NCBI RefSeq assembly: GCF_963676685.1
Contig: NC_092349.1
Span: 82,844,604 to 82,908,603, forward strand
DNA: 64,000 nucleotides
Origin: Mytilus edulis
Lineage: Eukaryota; Mollusca; Bivalvia; Mytilida; Mytilidae
Direction of reading: 5' to 3'
The notes under the pieces are model-generated. The model had not been told where the DNA came from, did not search any database, and worked only from the letters and a program-made list of their open reading frames with translations. Below, piece by piece: positions 39,748-52,770 of this stretch. Every line of letters begins with the position of its first letter. The first letter of the stretch is position 1. A program made the position numbers and the translations under genes.

Positions 39748-40700
39748 ATGTTAACGTTGCACCACTGTTCTTGGTTAGGAGTTTCTGTATTCTTTAAACT
39801 TTTTATGCCATGTTCCATAATTCTGTCTTGTATATATTTTAGCATTCAATTTTATCTATTCTATTTGTGCTTAATGCTTTCTTTCCTGAGTATGTGTCTC
39901 TATTCTTCATTTTACTCTTATTTTTCTGTACTCTTGTCCAATTATGTCCTATTCTGTAAACCAAATCCAGACCGTCTGTTATGGAAGGGTTGATCACTGA
40001 CAAACATGTTTACCCCTATACGTTGACCTATAGTTGCTAACATTCACGTCATTTTGATTATCATATAATACATAAGCAACCGTAAATCACCTTTTTATAT
40101 TAAATTCATTTAGAATAGGGATAAACAGAAATATAATGTTTATTGATTAACCATTGCAGCAATGTCATTAAACTATTTTAAAAAAATCCCTTTTTTACGA
40201 TAGAGCAATTTGAAACATAATTTATATTTGTACAAAAAACAAAAATATACGAAAGCGTCGTATCTATTCGTATCAAATAAATATCAATTTCGCCTTTTTG
40301 ACCTTAAATCTGTTAATTCATAGTTTTAATATTTTAGTTAGTAAATTATGGATTTGGATTTTAAGTAGGTTAAATTCTCCAGTAAATGCGTATACTCCTA
40401 GTAGACAATAATCACCATAAGCCGATACCGAAACCGAAACCGAAACCAATACCGAAACCAAAAATAGTAGTGATGTAAATGATAAATGTTTATATTGTCA
40501 ACATGGTCAATCAATTCAACCCTTTAACACCATTGTTTTGCTTGAAAATTGAATTCACTAGATGGAGTATTACTTCAAAAATATGAATTATTCGAAATAT
40601 TAAGGATTTTCTTATTCAAGGCATAGACCACTTAAGCCGTATTTGGAACAATGTTTTGGTATTTTGGGCCCTCAGTGCTCCTCTACTTTATACTTGATTG
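39748..40700. other. Repeat-rich spacer without a gene
   Basis: AT-rich DNA with a small tandem stretch of CCGAAACCGAAACCGAAACC type near 40425-40460. No supported coding sequence. Confidence 0.5.
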
Positions 40701-40714
40701 TCTTTCTAACTATT

Positions 40715-40800
40715 TTTATCTGAGCGTCACTGGTGAGTCTTATGTAGACGAAACGCGCGTCTGGCGTATCAACATCTTAGCCTGGTATCTTTGATAATTA
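40715..40800 (+). repeat. Single end of the CACTG(A/G)TGAGTC dispersed element
   Basis: It reads GAGCGTCACTGGTGAGTCTT, then GTAGACGAAACGCGCGTCTG and GCCTGGTATCTTTGATAATT, matching the right end of the element at 32055-32705. Confidence 0.7.
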
Positions 40801-41322
40801 TGTACTTCAATTCATCAATTCACCAAAATCTATCAAAAAAAGGTAATTTGAATTCAACCATAACTCTATACAGTAATATACAATTTAAGATGTTGATGCA
40901 AGTCTTTTATGATGTAAACTATTCACGAAGCAGGTATCGTCTTAGGTAAAGAGCTGCACATAGTTCTTCAACAGGTGCAATATCGTTCCGTTAAATAACC
41001 TATTATTTCTTAATTTTTCATTCGTCTTATGGAATGTTCAATAGAAACTCTTGCACGAATCTTTTCATTGAAACATTTGCGTTGTTCGCTGATTTTTGCA
41101 ATTTGATTACATACCTGCCTTACAGTATATGATGTTCAGATGGTTATATGGTATCGCCAAGTGAGTAACAATCACGAGGAAACGTAAATATATCGTGTGG
41201 ACCGATCGCATGCATCAATATGTAAGTCATTGCGTCATTCCCATGACATAGAAACCCAGATTTGATGTATCTTGTTTCCTTTCTTATGTCTTTTATGACT
41301 TGCGTATTAATACAGTGTATAT

Positions 41323-42475
41323 ATGTAGGAATCTAAAGTGCGATGGGGACGCTAAAGTACGATGGTCACGCTAAAGTGCGATGGTCTACGCTAAAGTGCG
41401 ATGCTTCCATACGCTAAAGTCCGATGGTCCGCGAAAATATAGACTTCTACGTTAGAAACGTAGTTCGATAATGACGTTAACAGTCGTTTATAAAAACTAA
41501 AAAAGAACATGCCGGAAGATATAGATGAGGAATATTTGAATAACAATTTTAACACCAAATGTCCATGACTTACTAGTAATTGATTTTTTGTCGGCTGAAT
41601 CACAATGGTTGTTTTTTTTCGAGTGCTGGAAGAAGGACTACAGTCGACCATTTTACTACAATTGTATATAAAAACAAAACAGTGTACGCATACTTATCCT
41701 GCTTCTATTTAAAGCGAACGGATACATTCGAATCATTGTTTATGTGGCAGTTTACTCTGTTAAAATGTCGTCGATTTTAATGAAAGGTATCGTCGGTAAA
41801 ATAGAGATACGTGTGTTCGTGCGTGAACTATAAATTTTCTGCTAAAACATTAGTTCGTACTGTACATTGTAGGAAAATAAAACATGTCACTTTGTACTCG
41901 TTACGAAAAAGGAGAAAGCTCGGCGAACATTGCATTTCTCTCGCATTTAAATTAATTGAAGTTTATACAAATAAATGTTGCATATTCCGACAATGAACGA
42001 ATTTCGTTACCGTATTTTTAATTTTCAATGACAAATGCAAGGGAGGTTGTAACATTATTGTGAACGGCAATCTACCAATTATCCAATATTCAATACGCTT
42101 CGAATTGTTAAAAAATCATTTAACATGAAATATAATATTTCCAAAACATAAATTACCTTTATAGCAATTATTACTTGGTTGGACTTGTTAATTTAGAAAC
42201 AATCACTTCAGACTACCGGTAAATTGTAAAGCCTATCAAATATGTTATACCTCAACATAATAGCTTTTGCAAAAAAACTTTTCAAACCTCAATGTTTTAA
42301 TACTTCGAATCTTACCCTTTGGACCATCGCACTTTAGCGTGATACACCATCGTACTTTAGCGAACAAACAACCATCGCACTTTAGGGTGAGACACCATCG
42401 TACTTTAGCGTAGACCATCACACTTTAGCGTGGCCATCGCACTTTAGAGTACCATCGCACTTTAGAGTCCTACAT
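41323..42475. mobile_element. 1.15-kb element with inverted subterminal arrays of TAAAGTGCGATGG
   Basis: The left end starts ATGTAGGAATCTAAAGTGCG and carries five spaced copies of a CTAAAGTGCGATGG-like motif up to 41427. The right end (about 42315-42475) carries at least six reversed copies (CCATCGCACTTTAG) and ends TCTAAAG/CTTTAGAGTCCTACAT. The interior has no convincing open frame. This looks like a non-autonomous DNA transposon with clustered terminal motifs. Confidence 0.75.
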
Positions 42476-42621
42476 TTGTTAGGCGAATAATTCTTTGGGA
42501 TGTGCAATTGATAGATCCAAAAACCGCTTCCAATTCTGGCCAATCAGCCTTCATAGAATTAACACAGAGCATTGTTTGTAAATAATGCTGAGAAAATGAA
42601 ATAATCACTTTGTTTTATACA

Positions 42622-43065
42622 TAAACTCATCATAGATACCAGGACTAAATTTTGTATATACGCAAGATACGCGTTTCGTCTACAAAAGACTCATCAGTGA
42701 CGCTCGAATCCACAAAAGTGAAAAAAAAAAAAAAAAAAAAAAGCCAAATAAAGCACAAAGTTGAAGAGCATTGAGATCCAAATTCCTAAAAGTGTTGCCA
42801 AATACAGCTAAGGTAATCTATGCCTGATGTAGAAAATCCTTATTATTTCAAAAAATTCAAAATTTTATAAACAGTTAATTTATAAATATAACAATATCAA
42901 TGATAATTCATGTCAGCATGTATAGTTCGAATAAAAAAACAGCCGAGTCTACAGAACGATAACTTGTCGTGTTTAAATTTGGCTAATAACTATTTTGATC
43001 TGAGCGTCACTGGTGAGTCTTATGAAGACGAAACGCGCGTCTGGCGTATTAAATAATCCTGGTAC
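42622..43065. mobile_element. Second element of the ACTCATCATAGATACCAG family with both ends
   Basis: The left end has AAACTCATCATAGATACCAG and CTACAAAAGACTCATCAGTG. The right end has GAGCGTCACTGGTGAGTCTT and GACGAAACGCGCGTCTGGCG. A run of about 22 A lies at 42720-42741. No coding sequence. Confidence 0.7.
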
Positions 43066-43083
43066 CTCTGTGACTATTAAAGA

Positions 43084-45036
43084 TTTACAGTACTGCAACT
43101 TGTTTTCCGGCTGTAAGGTAGCTTCATAATTTGATTATATTTATATTCCGTCCTTTTTACGAAATAGTACAATAAGTTCAAATACCTAACTATACATTTG
43201 ATGAATATACAATTCGGTCGGTCGAATCATAGAGGTATACCCAAGGGACATCTAATATAAGGCTACAATGTACTTAGTACAAATATGATCTCTATTGGTA
43301 TACCAAAAATTAAATGTTTTCCAGATGTATATATATATTCATTATATGTCAATATCTTACCCGGACTAAGCATAAATAACGTTCCATTAAGTGTCCTTGA
43401 ATAAAAATGTATGAACTATATTTGTCTTATAGTTCACATATAAAATATCTTATATCTGCAGATTTTACATCAGATATATGAAATACAATGTTATGTAGTC
43501 AATTAACATTGCACAAACGAAAAATATTTTCTCCTGTATAAAATTAGTTATTTAAAAAACAATTGTGTATTTAACTATTTGATTTCTATACATACAACAG
43601 TAGATAAACGTAATAACAATCTTTTACACTTTTGATGTGTCTCTGACAGGCTATCTGACAGTGTATGGTGATTCAATGAAGTCAAATGATATTTCTAAAA
43701 CAAAAATATGTAAAGTAGACTTTTATTTTTCTACTTTACTTTATTTGAACTTTGTTAACCTTGCGAGGAAATCTTATTTAAACAAATTTAAGGATGTACT
43801 TAGGTGAAAAGTAAGAAATTAAGAAACTCAAATAGATACTTTAAGCCGGTAGAGCATCCGTTAAGGATAAAATAAGCTATAATTATTGATAAGTCATGAA
43901 CCTCCTTTCCGAGATATTTGAGATTTAAAATACGGCGGGAAAAGGCTGACTCGGACTTTTCCCTTATATTTACATTGGTATTATTTGCGTCTCAAAACAA
44001 AAGATAGTAAATCAAGTATCTTCTGAAATTTTGGTAAATGACATTTCATGAATTCTAAAGTCTGATATGAAAAAATAAATGTGTGTTATGGGGCAAAATA
44101 TTTTACCCTATATTGTATGGAAAAACACCAAGGAATATTTGACACAAATTCCAAAACATCACCTAAGTACATCCCTAAGAATGACTCGCCTTCATAAAAA
44201 GTAAAATCACAAACAATATTGAACTACCAGGAAAATACAAAAGGAAAGTCCCTAATCAAATGGCTAAATCAAAAGTTCAAACACATCAAACGAATGAATA
44301 AAAACAGTTTTCTGTCCTGACTTAGTACAGGCATTTTCCTATCTACAAAATGGTGGATTAAACCTGGTTTTATAGCTACTTAAACCTCTCACTTGTATGG
44401 AAGTCGTATAACATTCAATAATATTGACGACGATGTGTGAACAAAACAAGTAGCCATAATAGGTAAATATATCAATAATAAGGGTTCAGCAGGCAACATT
44501 GTGTAATTATCATAAAACATTCATCAATGAAAAAAATTTGATGTTACAGTAACATGATAGACAATTAATATATCATTGAAACGTCTTTTAAATACGTGTA
44601 TATATCAAATAGAATTATACACATAGTGGCATGTTTGGTTGTTTGAAACTCGTTTAAAGGTTACTATGTCTTAACATTCGCAGTTAAGCGTATGCAAAAT
44701 GCAATGCTCCATGCAATCGGTAATAGGATAGACAAAAGAGTATTTGTAATAGGACAGATATGGTTCTCTACCGATAACGTAAATGATACCAAAAACAAAA
44801 CGCCAAAAGTATATATACCAAGTAGGGGCAAAAAATAACAGAGGAACATTCAAACTTATAGATCGAAAACAAACTGACAACGCCATTGCTGAAAAAGAAA
44901 AAGACAAATAATAGTACACAAGACACAACATAGAGAACTAAAAAATACGCAACACGAACCACACCAAAAAATGGGGGTTATATGGTGCTCCGAAAGGGAA
45001 CCAGATCATGTTTAACATTGGATCCTCAATGCTCAA
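43084..45036. repeat. Tandem segment, copy A
   Basis: First of three copies of a ~1.57-kb segment. It starts with TTTACAGTACTGCAACTTGT and ends with TTGGATCCTCAATGCTCAAT. It is longer than the others because it holds a 385-bp fold-back insertion (43791-44175). It carries a 3' fragment of a Penelope-like element at 44825-45005. At 44690-44730 it shows both target sites of the transposons in copy B uninterrupted. Confidence 0.85.
43791..44175. mobile_element. 385-bp fold-back element (GGATGTACTTAGGTG ends)
   Basis: The ends GGATGTACTTAGGTG and CACCTAAGTACATCC are inverted copies, flanked by TAA on both sides. Copies B and C of the host segment lack this insert and read straight through (CTTAAGAATGACTCGCC type sequence), which defines its borders. 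Confidence 0.8.
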
Positions 45037-45408
45037 TTTACAGTACTGCAACTTGTTTTCCGACTGTAAGGTAGCTTCATAATTTGATTATATTTATATT
45101 CCGTTCTTTTTACGAAATAGTACAATAAGTTCAAATACCTAACTATACATTTGATGAATATATAATTCGGTCGGTCGAATCATAGAGGTATACCCAAGGA
45201 CACCCAATATAAGGCGATAATGTACTTAGTACAAATATGATCTCTATCGGTATACCAAAAATTAAATCTTTTCCAGATGTATTCATTATATGTCAATATC
45301 TTACCCGTACTAAGCATAAATAACGTTCCATGAAGTGTCTTTGAATAAAATTGTATGAACTATATTTGTTTTATAGTTCACATATAAAATATTTTATATA
45401 TCAGATGT

Positions 45409-46022
45409 TGTATCTGGGCGTCACTATTAGATCTTGTGTGGACAAAATGCACTTCTGGCGTATTAAAATTTTGAACTTGTTGCCTTTTCTTGGCTGTTGT
45501 TCGTGTGTTTCTTTGTCAATAGTGTTCTCCAATTTATTTATAGTGTAGTCCTCTGGTGGTGAGTTGTCATTTTAATGTTATATTTAACATGACTATAAAA
45601 GGGGAGGTTTTGGCATGCCACAAAACCAGGTTCAACCCACCATTTTTTCCTTTAAAATGTCCTGTACCAAGTCAGGAATACGGCCATTGTTATATTATAG
45701 TTCGTTTCTGTGTGTGTTACAATTTAACGTTGCGTTGTTTGTTTTCTCTTATTTTTTAGTGTAAATTGACATTGCGATAAGACGTGTCACGGTACTTGTC
45801 TATCCCAAAGTCATGTATTTGGTTTTGATGTTATATTTGTTATTCTCGTGGGATTTTGTCTGATGCTTGGTCCGTTTCTGTGTGTGTTACACTGTAGTGT
45901 TGTGTCGTTGTTCTCTTATATTTAATGCGTTTCCCTCAGTTTTAGTTTGTTACCCCGATTTTGTTTTTTGTCCATGGATTTATGAGTTTGAACAGCGGTA
46001 TACTACTGTTGCCTTTATTTAC
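45409..46022 (+). repeat. ~615-bp dispersed repeat inserted in copy B
   Basis: It begins near TGGGCGTCACTATTAGATCT, contains TTTAATGCGTTTCCCTCAGT and ends near ACTACTGTTGCCTTTATTT. Copies A and C lack it at the matching site (AGATTTTACATCAGATA). It belongs to the same repeat types as 17290-17600 and 40715-40800. Confidence 0.65.
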
Positions 46023-48091
46023 ATTAGATCAATGAAATACAATGTTATGTAGTCAATTAACATTTCACAAACGAAAAATATGTTCTCCTGTATAAAATTA
46101 GTAATTCAAAAAACAATTGTGTATTTAACTATTTGAATTCTATACATACAACAGTGGATAAACGTAATAACAATCTTCTACACGTTTGATGTGTCTCTGA
46201 CAGGCTATCTGACAGTGAATGGTGATTCAATGACAGATGTTATCGACAGCCAAAGTCAAATGAAATTTCTAAAAATAAAAAAAAAATATGTAAAGTAGAC
46301 TTTTATTTTTTATTTTTTACTTTATTTGAACTTTGTTTACCATGCGAGAAAATCTTTTTTACACACACTTAAGAATGACTCGCCTTCATAAAAAAAAATC
46401 ACAAACAATACTGAACTCCCAGGGAAATACAAAAAGGAAAGTCCCTAATCAAATGGCAAAATCAAAAGTTCAAACACATCAAACGAATGAATAAAAACTG
46501 TCACATTCATGGCTTAGTACAGGCATTTTCCTATCTACAAAATGATGGATTAAACCTGGTTTTATAGCTACCTAAACCTCTCACTTGTATGACAGTCGTA
46601 TAACAATCAATAATATTGACGACGATGTGTGAACAAAACAAGTAGCCATAATAGGTAAATATATCAATAATAAGGGTTCAGCAGGCAACATTGTGTAATT
46701 ATCATAAAACATTTATCAATGAAAAAAAAGTTGATGTTAGAGTAACATGATAGACAATTAATATATCATTGAAACGTTTTTTAAATACGTGTATATATCA
46801 AATAGAATTATACACCTAATTGTTTTGGTTGTTTAAACTCGTTTAAAGGTTACTATGTCTTAACATTCGCAATTAAGCATATGCAAAATGCTGCTAGTCC
46901 ATCAGCTAGTTTTCAAAAGCGTTCTAGTTAAGGAGTTTGTGTTACACCCCAGGTTTTTTGAGTTAAAATTAATACATATTTTCTCATTTCATAAAGAAAT
47001 TCGTAATACAATTACCCGTATTCGTGAATAAACTTTAGAATTGACCAGTATTCAATGTTTAAACTATTTGCAGTATTTATATATCGTCTAAGATATGAAT
47101 TATTAAATAAAACATATGTACGTGCAAATACTCGTAAAATACCGGAAATCATCACATTACCGTCTTCGATTCAGTCGACAATATATTCATACCTCAGTGC
47201 ATACATCAGCACTTCAAGCTTATCAATTTGCAACTGAAAACACACATTAAATTGCCGATTATGTTGTTTTTGTGAGACAAATTATTTTATAAAGTAAATG
47301 TATAACAAAATTTTTTATGAAAAAATGACAAATTAAGGTTAAATTTTTGCGTTCTGAAAGGGTGCACTCTATCGAACTCAATAAAGGTGTGCTTGTTTAC
47401 ATTTTGTGTTTTAGCTATGTGGTGATTAAGTTAAGATTGTAAAGTCATTCAATCAACAAACATTGCTTTGAACGAAGGTCTAATAGTCAGTTGGGGAATT
47501 TGTTCAGACTTTTTACTTTCTTTGGCACAAAAATATGTCGATTTGACATACCATCTGGTTACTATTTATTTGCTTTTCGTAATGTATACATTGTTCCTCA
47601 TTTGATAGTGGTTTTTTTTCTCATTCTCTTTCCTTCTAACTTGGATTTATTGCTTCACTATTCAATGAATTTAGTCTTGTTTTATAAATTTTGCACATAT
47701 TGTCAACTGATTTTGTTACTTTGTTTGCATTCAGTTTTTTGCATATGACCGTTAAAACTATTTGCGATACATGTCAGTCTATTTGCTTCATATGCAAAAT
47801 CTGCCAAATACCCATCCTGATGCGCATCAATATCTTTCATCTAGTTGTTTTTTGTGTTCAGAGAAGCTCTCATGAATTTTCTAGATCTCCAGTTGACCAA
47901 ATAATCGAGTAACAATTGAACAGAGATACAAAAACAAGAGGGGCATTGTTGGTTTCAGTTTAAATAAAAGTTTTGTTAATTGTTGATTGTTAAATGCACA
48001 TGAAAGAGCTTCAATATCATCAAAATGTCGAGATTAGGCAGGAATAGTTAACCCTGAAACATCCACACAAAAAGAACTTCGCAAAACTCAA

Positions 48092-49650
48092 ATGAAGCGA
48101 GATAAAACTGACGTTTTGAAATTTGAAACAATGCAAAGCTGGACAAATCCATTTGAGACATCTGAGCAGTTATCAGGCTTGTCCTCGGGTACTGTTGCTT
48201 CTTCTGAATTCTTGTGCGACCTTCTGAACGCGTATGAAAGGGGAAAGTTGGCATCAGACAATTTCATCAGTGGACGGCTTGTTCAAAAGTCAATCGACAT
48301 TTTCAAACCAATCAAAAGACAATCATTGCTTACATTTTCAACAAAGGAAATAAAAGGTAAGCAGTTAATGGCTGATAAGGAGAATAACACATTGAAAGCA
48401 GATAGAAATATTTTTGGTCGCCTGCTTGTAATAGCCCAGTTAAGACAGTTGGATACGCGAGAGGTCCTCCAGTTTGAATTAGGTCCTCTTCCATGGTCTC
48501 TGCAAACGTTGATGGTACACCTGTAAAGACAAATAAATCTGTCCTGGCTGGTCTTTTAGAAAAGGGCGTTGAACAAATGCAAGCTATTCCTGAGGAAAGC
48601 ATGTGGATAGTTGATGGCATGGCAGTCATTCAATTCATCACAAGGATACCACGTACTTTTTCTGATTTGGCAAATGTTGTTTTTGAAACCATCCTTTCAG
48701 TTTCAAAAAGAGCTCCCCGCATTGAATTTGTCACTGGTCAGTATCCCACATTATCCATAAAAAGTTTAAAACGGGATCGCAAGTCCTTGGGAGGGCAAAT
48801 CATAACAATAATTTCGAGACCATCACAATCGTGTCCTCGGCAATGGAAGAACTTTGTGTCAGTTGGTAGAAACAAAGTTGCTCTTTTTGAATTCTTTGTG
48901 TCAGAATTGAGTAAACAATCCTATAGATTTACACTTGAAGGATTTGATTTATTTGTATCACATGGAAGTATGTGCCACAAAATTTCTGTTGAAAATGATA
49001 TAGTGACAAGTGTAAAATGCACCGAGCTTTTAAGCAAACAGGAAAAAGCCGACACAAAATTTGGGGAGAATGTTTGTAGAGCACTTCAGAAGGTCTATCC
49101 CGTCTTGGTGAAACTTTTGAAGAGATAAGCGAAGAACTGTCAAAAACACTCGAGAGGTTTTTGTGTGCTATATATGGCTACGAGAATAATAACATCAATG
49201 AATTAAGATTCAGAATGTTTTGCAATGCAAAAAACATTCATTGTCATTTATTGCTCCCAACAAAAGATGCAATGTTAAAGCACATCAAACGAGCCAACTT
49301 TCAGGCAAAGATTTGGAAATCTGCTCTTCAAAACAACACGGTTCCATCGCCAAACAACCATGGCTGGATTGTTAAGAACGATTTGATCAGCATCCATTGG
49401 CTAGACCAACCGCCAGCGTTAGATGCTATATTGATACTGATAAGCTGTTCATGAAAAACTGGTTGTGCCACCAAAAGATGTTCATGTGTTCGACAAGGTT
49501 TATCCTGTACAGATGGCTGCAAATGTACGAATGCTTGAAGCAACAAGAATAATCAAATCATTGATATGGCTGACGATGACGACGAAGATAATGAAGATGA
49601 TGGTGATGATAATTCGGTAGATGGCGTTGTCGAAATTGAAGATGATTGAT
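48092..49650 (+). pseudogene. Broken XPG-like nuclease/CXC protein of transposon 1
   Basis: Three frames together match residues from about 258 to the end of the long frame of transposon 2. The 48092-48526 part carries the region ending FELGPLPWSL. The 48493-49128 part carries IVDGMAVIQF and KQEKADTKFG, matching the first two acidic blocks of the nuclease. After that, sequence equivalent to about 120 residues with the CSDTDVLVL and ALTGCDTTS blocks is missing, and the match resumes in another frame near 49110 (LSRLGETFEEIS) and 49161-49454. A cysteine cluster (CSCVRQGLSCTDGCKC) follows at about 49455-49545 and an acidic tail at 49566-49649. The shifts, the deletion and the missing N-terminus make it non-functional. 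Confidence 0.8.
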
Positions 49651-49668
49651 CATTCTATGGATTGACCT

Positions 49669-49704
<36 letters not shown>
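49669..49704. repeat. Poly-T run: poly(A) tail of the nested LINE
   Basis: About 33 T residues lie next to the left target duplication. This is the reverse-transcribed tail of the minus-strand LINE, not an independent microsatellite. Confidence 0.85.
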
Positions 49705-49710
<6 letters not shown>

Positions 49711-52700
49711 CTTTATTTGGTATTTCTTCATCTCATACAATATCTATATGCATTTTTTTTTTATAAAGAAGAATACAATACAAGTTTATTCATTTTGACC
49801 TGTCAGTGTCAGTGCTTATAAACATCCCCTTCCCTATACCAAATAAACCCCAAAAAAAAACCCCAAAAAACAAAAAACAAAAAACTAAACTAAAAACAAA
49901 ACAAAAAAAAAAAGAACAATACAAAAACAAAAAGTACAAAAAACAAACAAACAAAAAATAAATAAAATAAAATAAATATAAAAAATCATTGACTTATATT
50001 CATAAATGATTAAATTGGTATTAAACGATTATAATTATTATTTATGCAATCTAATTATTCTATTCATACATGTTCTCATATCATAATATATATAGTGGCA
50101 TACTCTAACAATATCTGGAAATCACATAACAAAAAACAAAAACCAACCAGTATTTCAACTCCTATTATCATAACATAGTAACACATATTTAATTCTTCCA
50201 TACATACATATATATAATATCTATTTGATGCACACTAACCACTGTCCAATTGTGATGTGCATCAAGTTGTGTTACACATTTATTTTCAGTTAAGTATGAG
50301 TTATCTTTCTTGTATCATAAAATTAGTTGTTGAAATGGTTCCCATTTTTTTTCTATTTTTTCACCTATTGCAGGAGAACTGTGAAAAGTGGAAGATAGTT
50401 TTTCAACAATGTAATAATTTTTCAATTTCTTTAGTGCAATCTTAACACAAGGTAACAGTGAGTTCAATCTACAAGAATAAATATAGTACTTCATGAGAAC
50501 AGTGAAAAAATTTCCTGAGATATCTATAATATCTGATCCCAAGAGAATGTTTTGTTTTGATATCAGAAGCTCATAATTGCAATTTGAATGTAGTGTATCA
50601 ACTAGTTGAAACCAAAAGTTTTTGACAATGTAACATTCCCAAAAAATATGTTCTATTGTTTCTTTTGTCTCATTGCAAAAACTGCATAGTTGTGTTTCTT
50701 TAAGTTTACACTTATATAGCAGATTATTTGTGCTTAAAGTTCTTTGCAGAATTTTGTATTGAAAAATGATCATTTTATTACTCAAAGAACACTTGAAAGG
50801 ATGCATATAGAAAAGATCCCAGTGAGCTATTTCCATATGCAAAATTTCTTTCCATTTATTTTGTGATTTTGTGGGGTTTTTATGATAATTAGCCAAAAAT
50901 AATTTATAAAAATATGGGCATGATTTCTGATTTGTTTTCAAAAAGTCTAAATTATCGCAAGTAATGTTGATTTTCTTTTCACAGTTTTTGATCTGGTCCT
51001 TCCAACTACTTGGGATCATATGATATATACCATAGAATTGAAGAAAATTTGTATCGATATCATATGTTTCTTTAAATTGATTAAAAGAGAGAAATTCATT
51101 GTTCTCATTCAGTAAATCATTGACAAAAAATATTCCTGCCTCACACCATTTTTCATAAAAAATAGTTTTATTATCAATTTTTAAAAGTTTATTAAACCAA
51201 ATAGGTTGGCCCATTAAATCATTATGGTCATGGGAAGCATTCCTCAGTTTAGCCCAATTTCGAAGGATGTCCTTCCAAAATCTATTAAAATATATTGAGA
51301 TTTGTTCAATACTATCCTTATTCATCATCCATATTTTATCTGCCCCATATTTTCTATACTTATCATTAAAAAGAATTTTCCAAGGAGAAAGATTGAAAGG
51401 GTCTAATAATTTATAGATCCATGTCATTTTTAATGAATAACAGAAGGATTCAATATGAGGCATCTTTAGTCCTCCAGTATCATATGATCCAATTAGTACA
51501 TTTCTTTTGATTTTATCTGGTTTGCCATTCCATAGAAACTTAAAAAAAATATTTTCAATTTTCTTAAAATTTTCAAAAGAGGGATTTGGCAATATTGTTA
51601 ATGACTGAATGAGAATTGGCAATGCTAAAGACTTTATGACTGTTATTTTTCCTAGGTATGTAAGATCTTGGTAAATCCAAGTATTTAATAATGAGTTTAT
51701 CTTTTCAATTTTCTCTTTGAAATTATAGGCAGTCTTGTCGACAGCAAATAGATCATAGTTTATACCTAAGAGTTTAAATTTCCCTGTCTGATTCCAGTTT
51801 AATCTTTCTCCTTGGTGAAATATTTCTTTTGAATGCGCTTTTGACCCAATCCAAATGGCTTCAGTTTTTTCTAAGTTTGCTCGTAAACCAGAACACTCAG
51901 AGAATTTTTCTAAAATATATAGAGATTGTTCTAACGATTTTTCATCATCATCCAAAGTTAAGGTTGAGTCATCTGCATACTGACTAAGCAAATATTCAGA
52001 GTTATCTATCTTAATACCATTAATATCTGGGTTATTTTTCATTGCTGCACTCATAAGTTCCAAAGCCAGTATAAAAAGATAAGGGGATAAAGGATCCCCT
52101 TGACGAACCCCTCTTTCTATATTAAAGAAACTAGAGCAATGACCATTATTTATGATACAACTTTCGATATTAAAATATAAAGATTTTACCCAATTACAGA
52201 AATCAGGACCAAAACCTAAGAATTCAAGTGCTTTATTTATGAATGACCATTCAAGAGTATCAAATGCTTTTTCAAAGTCTAAAAGAAGTAGAAGTCCAGG
52301 TATATTTTCTTCTTCAGTTCTTTCTATTAAGTCAAAAATAAGTCTTGTACATTCCCCGATGTATCTACCTTTAATAAATCCTAACTGTGTTTCACTAATA
52401 ATATGTTTGAGCAAAGGTTTAATTCTATTTGCGATGGATGCAGAACATATTTTCATATCAACATTTAAAAGGGTGATAGGTCGCCAGTTTTTTAAATAAA
52501 ACTTAGATTTCCCTTCTTTTGGGATGCATGTAACAATGCCTTGTCTTTGCGAAATTGATAAAGAGCCTTCTTCAAAGCTATAATTAAAGGAATTAAGTAA
52601 ATATAACTTAAGGTCATTCCAGAAAAATTTATAAAACTCTGCTGTATACCCATCTACCCCTGGTGATTTATTATTTTTCATGTTTTTTAAGGCATTCAGA

Positions 52701-52770
52701 CATTCTTGAGTTGATAATTTTCCCTCAGCTTCTAACATTTGTTCTTCCGATAAACAATTGAGAAAAGATT
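49673..52770 (-). mobile_element. 5'-truncated LINE nested in transposon 1
   Basis: GGATTGACCTTCTT occurs on both sides (49659-49672 and 52771-52784), a 14-bp target duplication. The poly-T run after the left copy is the poly(A) tail of a minus-strand LINE. An AATAAA lies just before it on the minus strand (ACCAAATAAAGAATTATAAA). The coding part enters directly from the right junction without a start, so the element is 5'-truncated, as target-primed insertion usually leaves it. Confidence 0.9.
50315..52770 (-). CDS. LINE (L1/Tx1-like) reverse transcriptase, 5'-truncated
   Basis: On the minus strand the frame is open from the truncation point to a stop at 50315; the first ATG is at 52738 and gives 807 codons. 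Counting from it, KNNKSPGVDGYTAEFYKFFW is near residue 22, the first catalytic aspartate is in LLLLLDFEKAFDTLEW (residue 154) and the catalytic YADD is at 254-257 (SQYADDSTLTLDDDE). A CCHC-like knuckle lies near the C-terminus (CSFCNETKETIEHIFWEC). The frame has no internal stop. It differs clearly in sequence from the LINE at 32787-35645 and so belongs to another family of the same clade. The endonuclease domain is absent. Confidence 0.9.

Noticed and set aside
41323..42475. CRISPR-like short motif arrays
   Set aside because: The motif copies are inverted between the two ends, the spacers are only 2-12 bp and the context is eukaryotic. A transposon with subterminal motifs fits better.
47055..47912. 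Several small open frames in the left part of transposon 1
   Set aside because: No similarity to the transposon 2 protein or to known domains; AT-rich and short.
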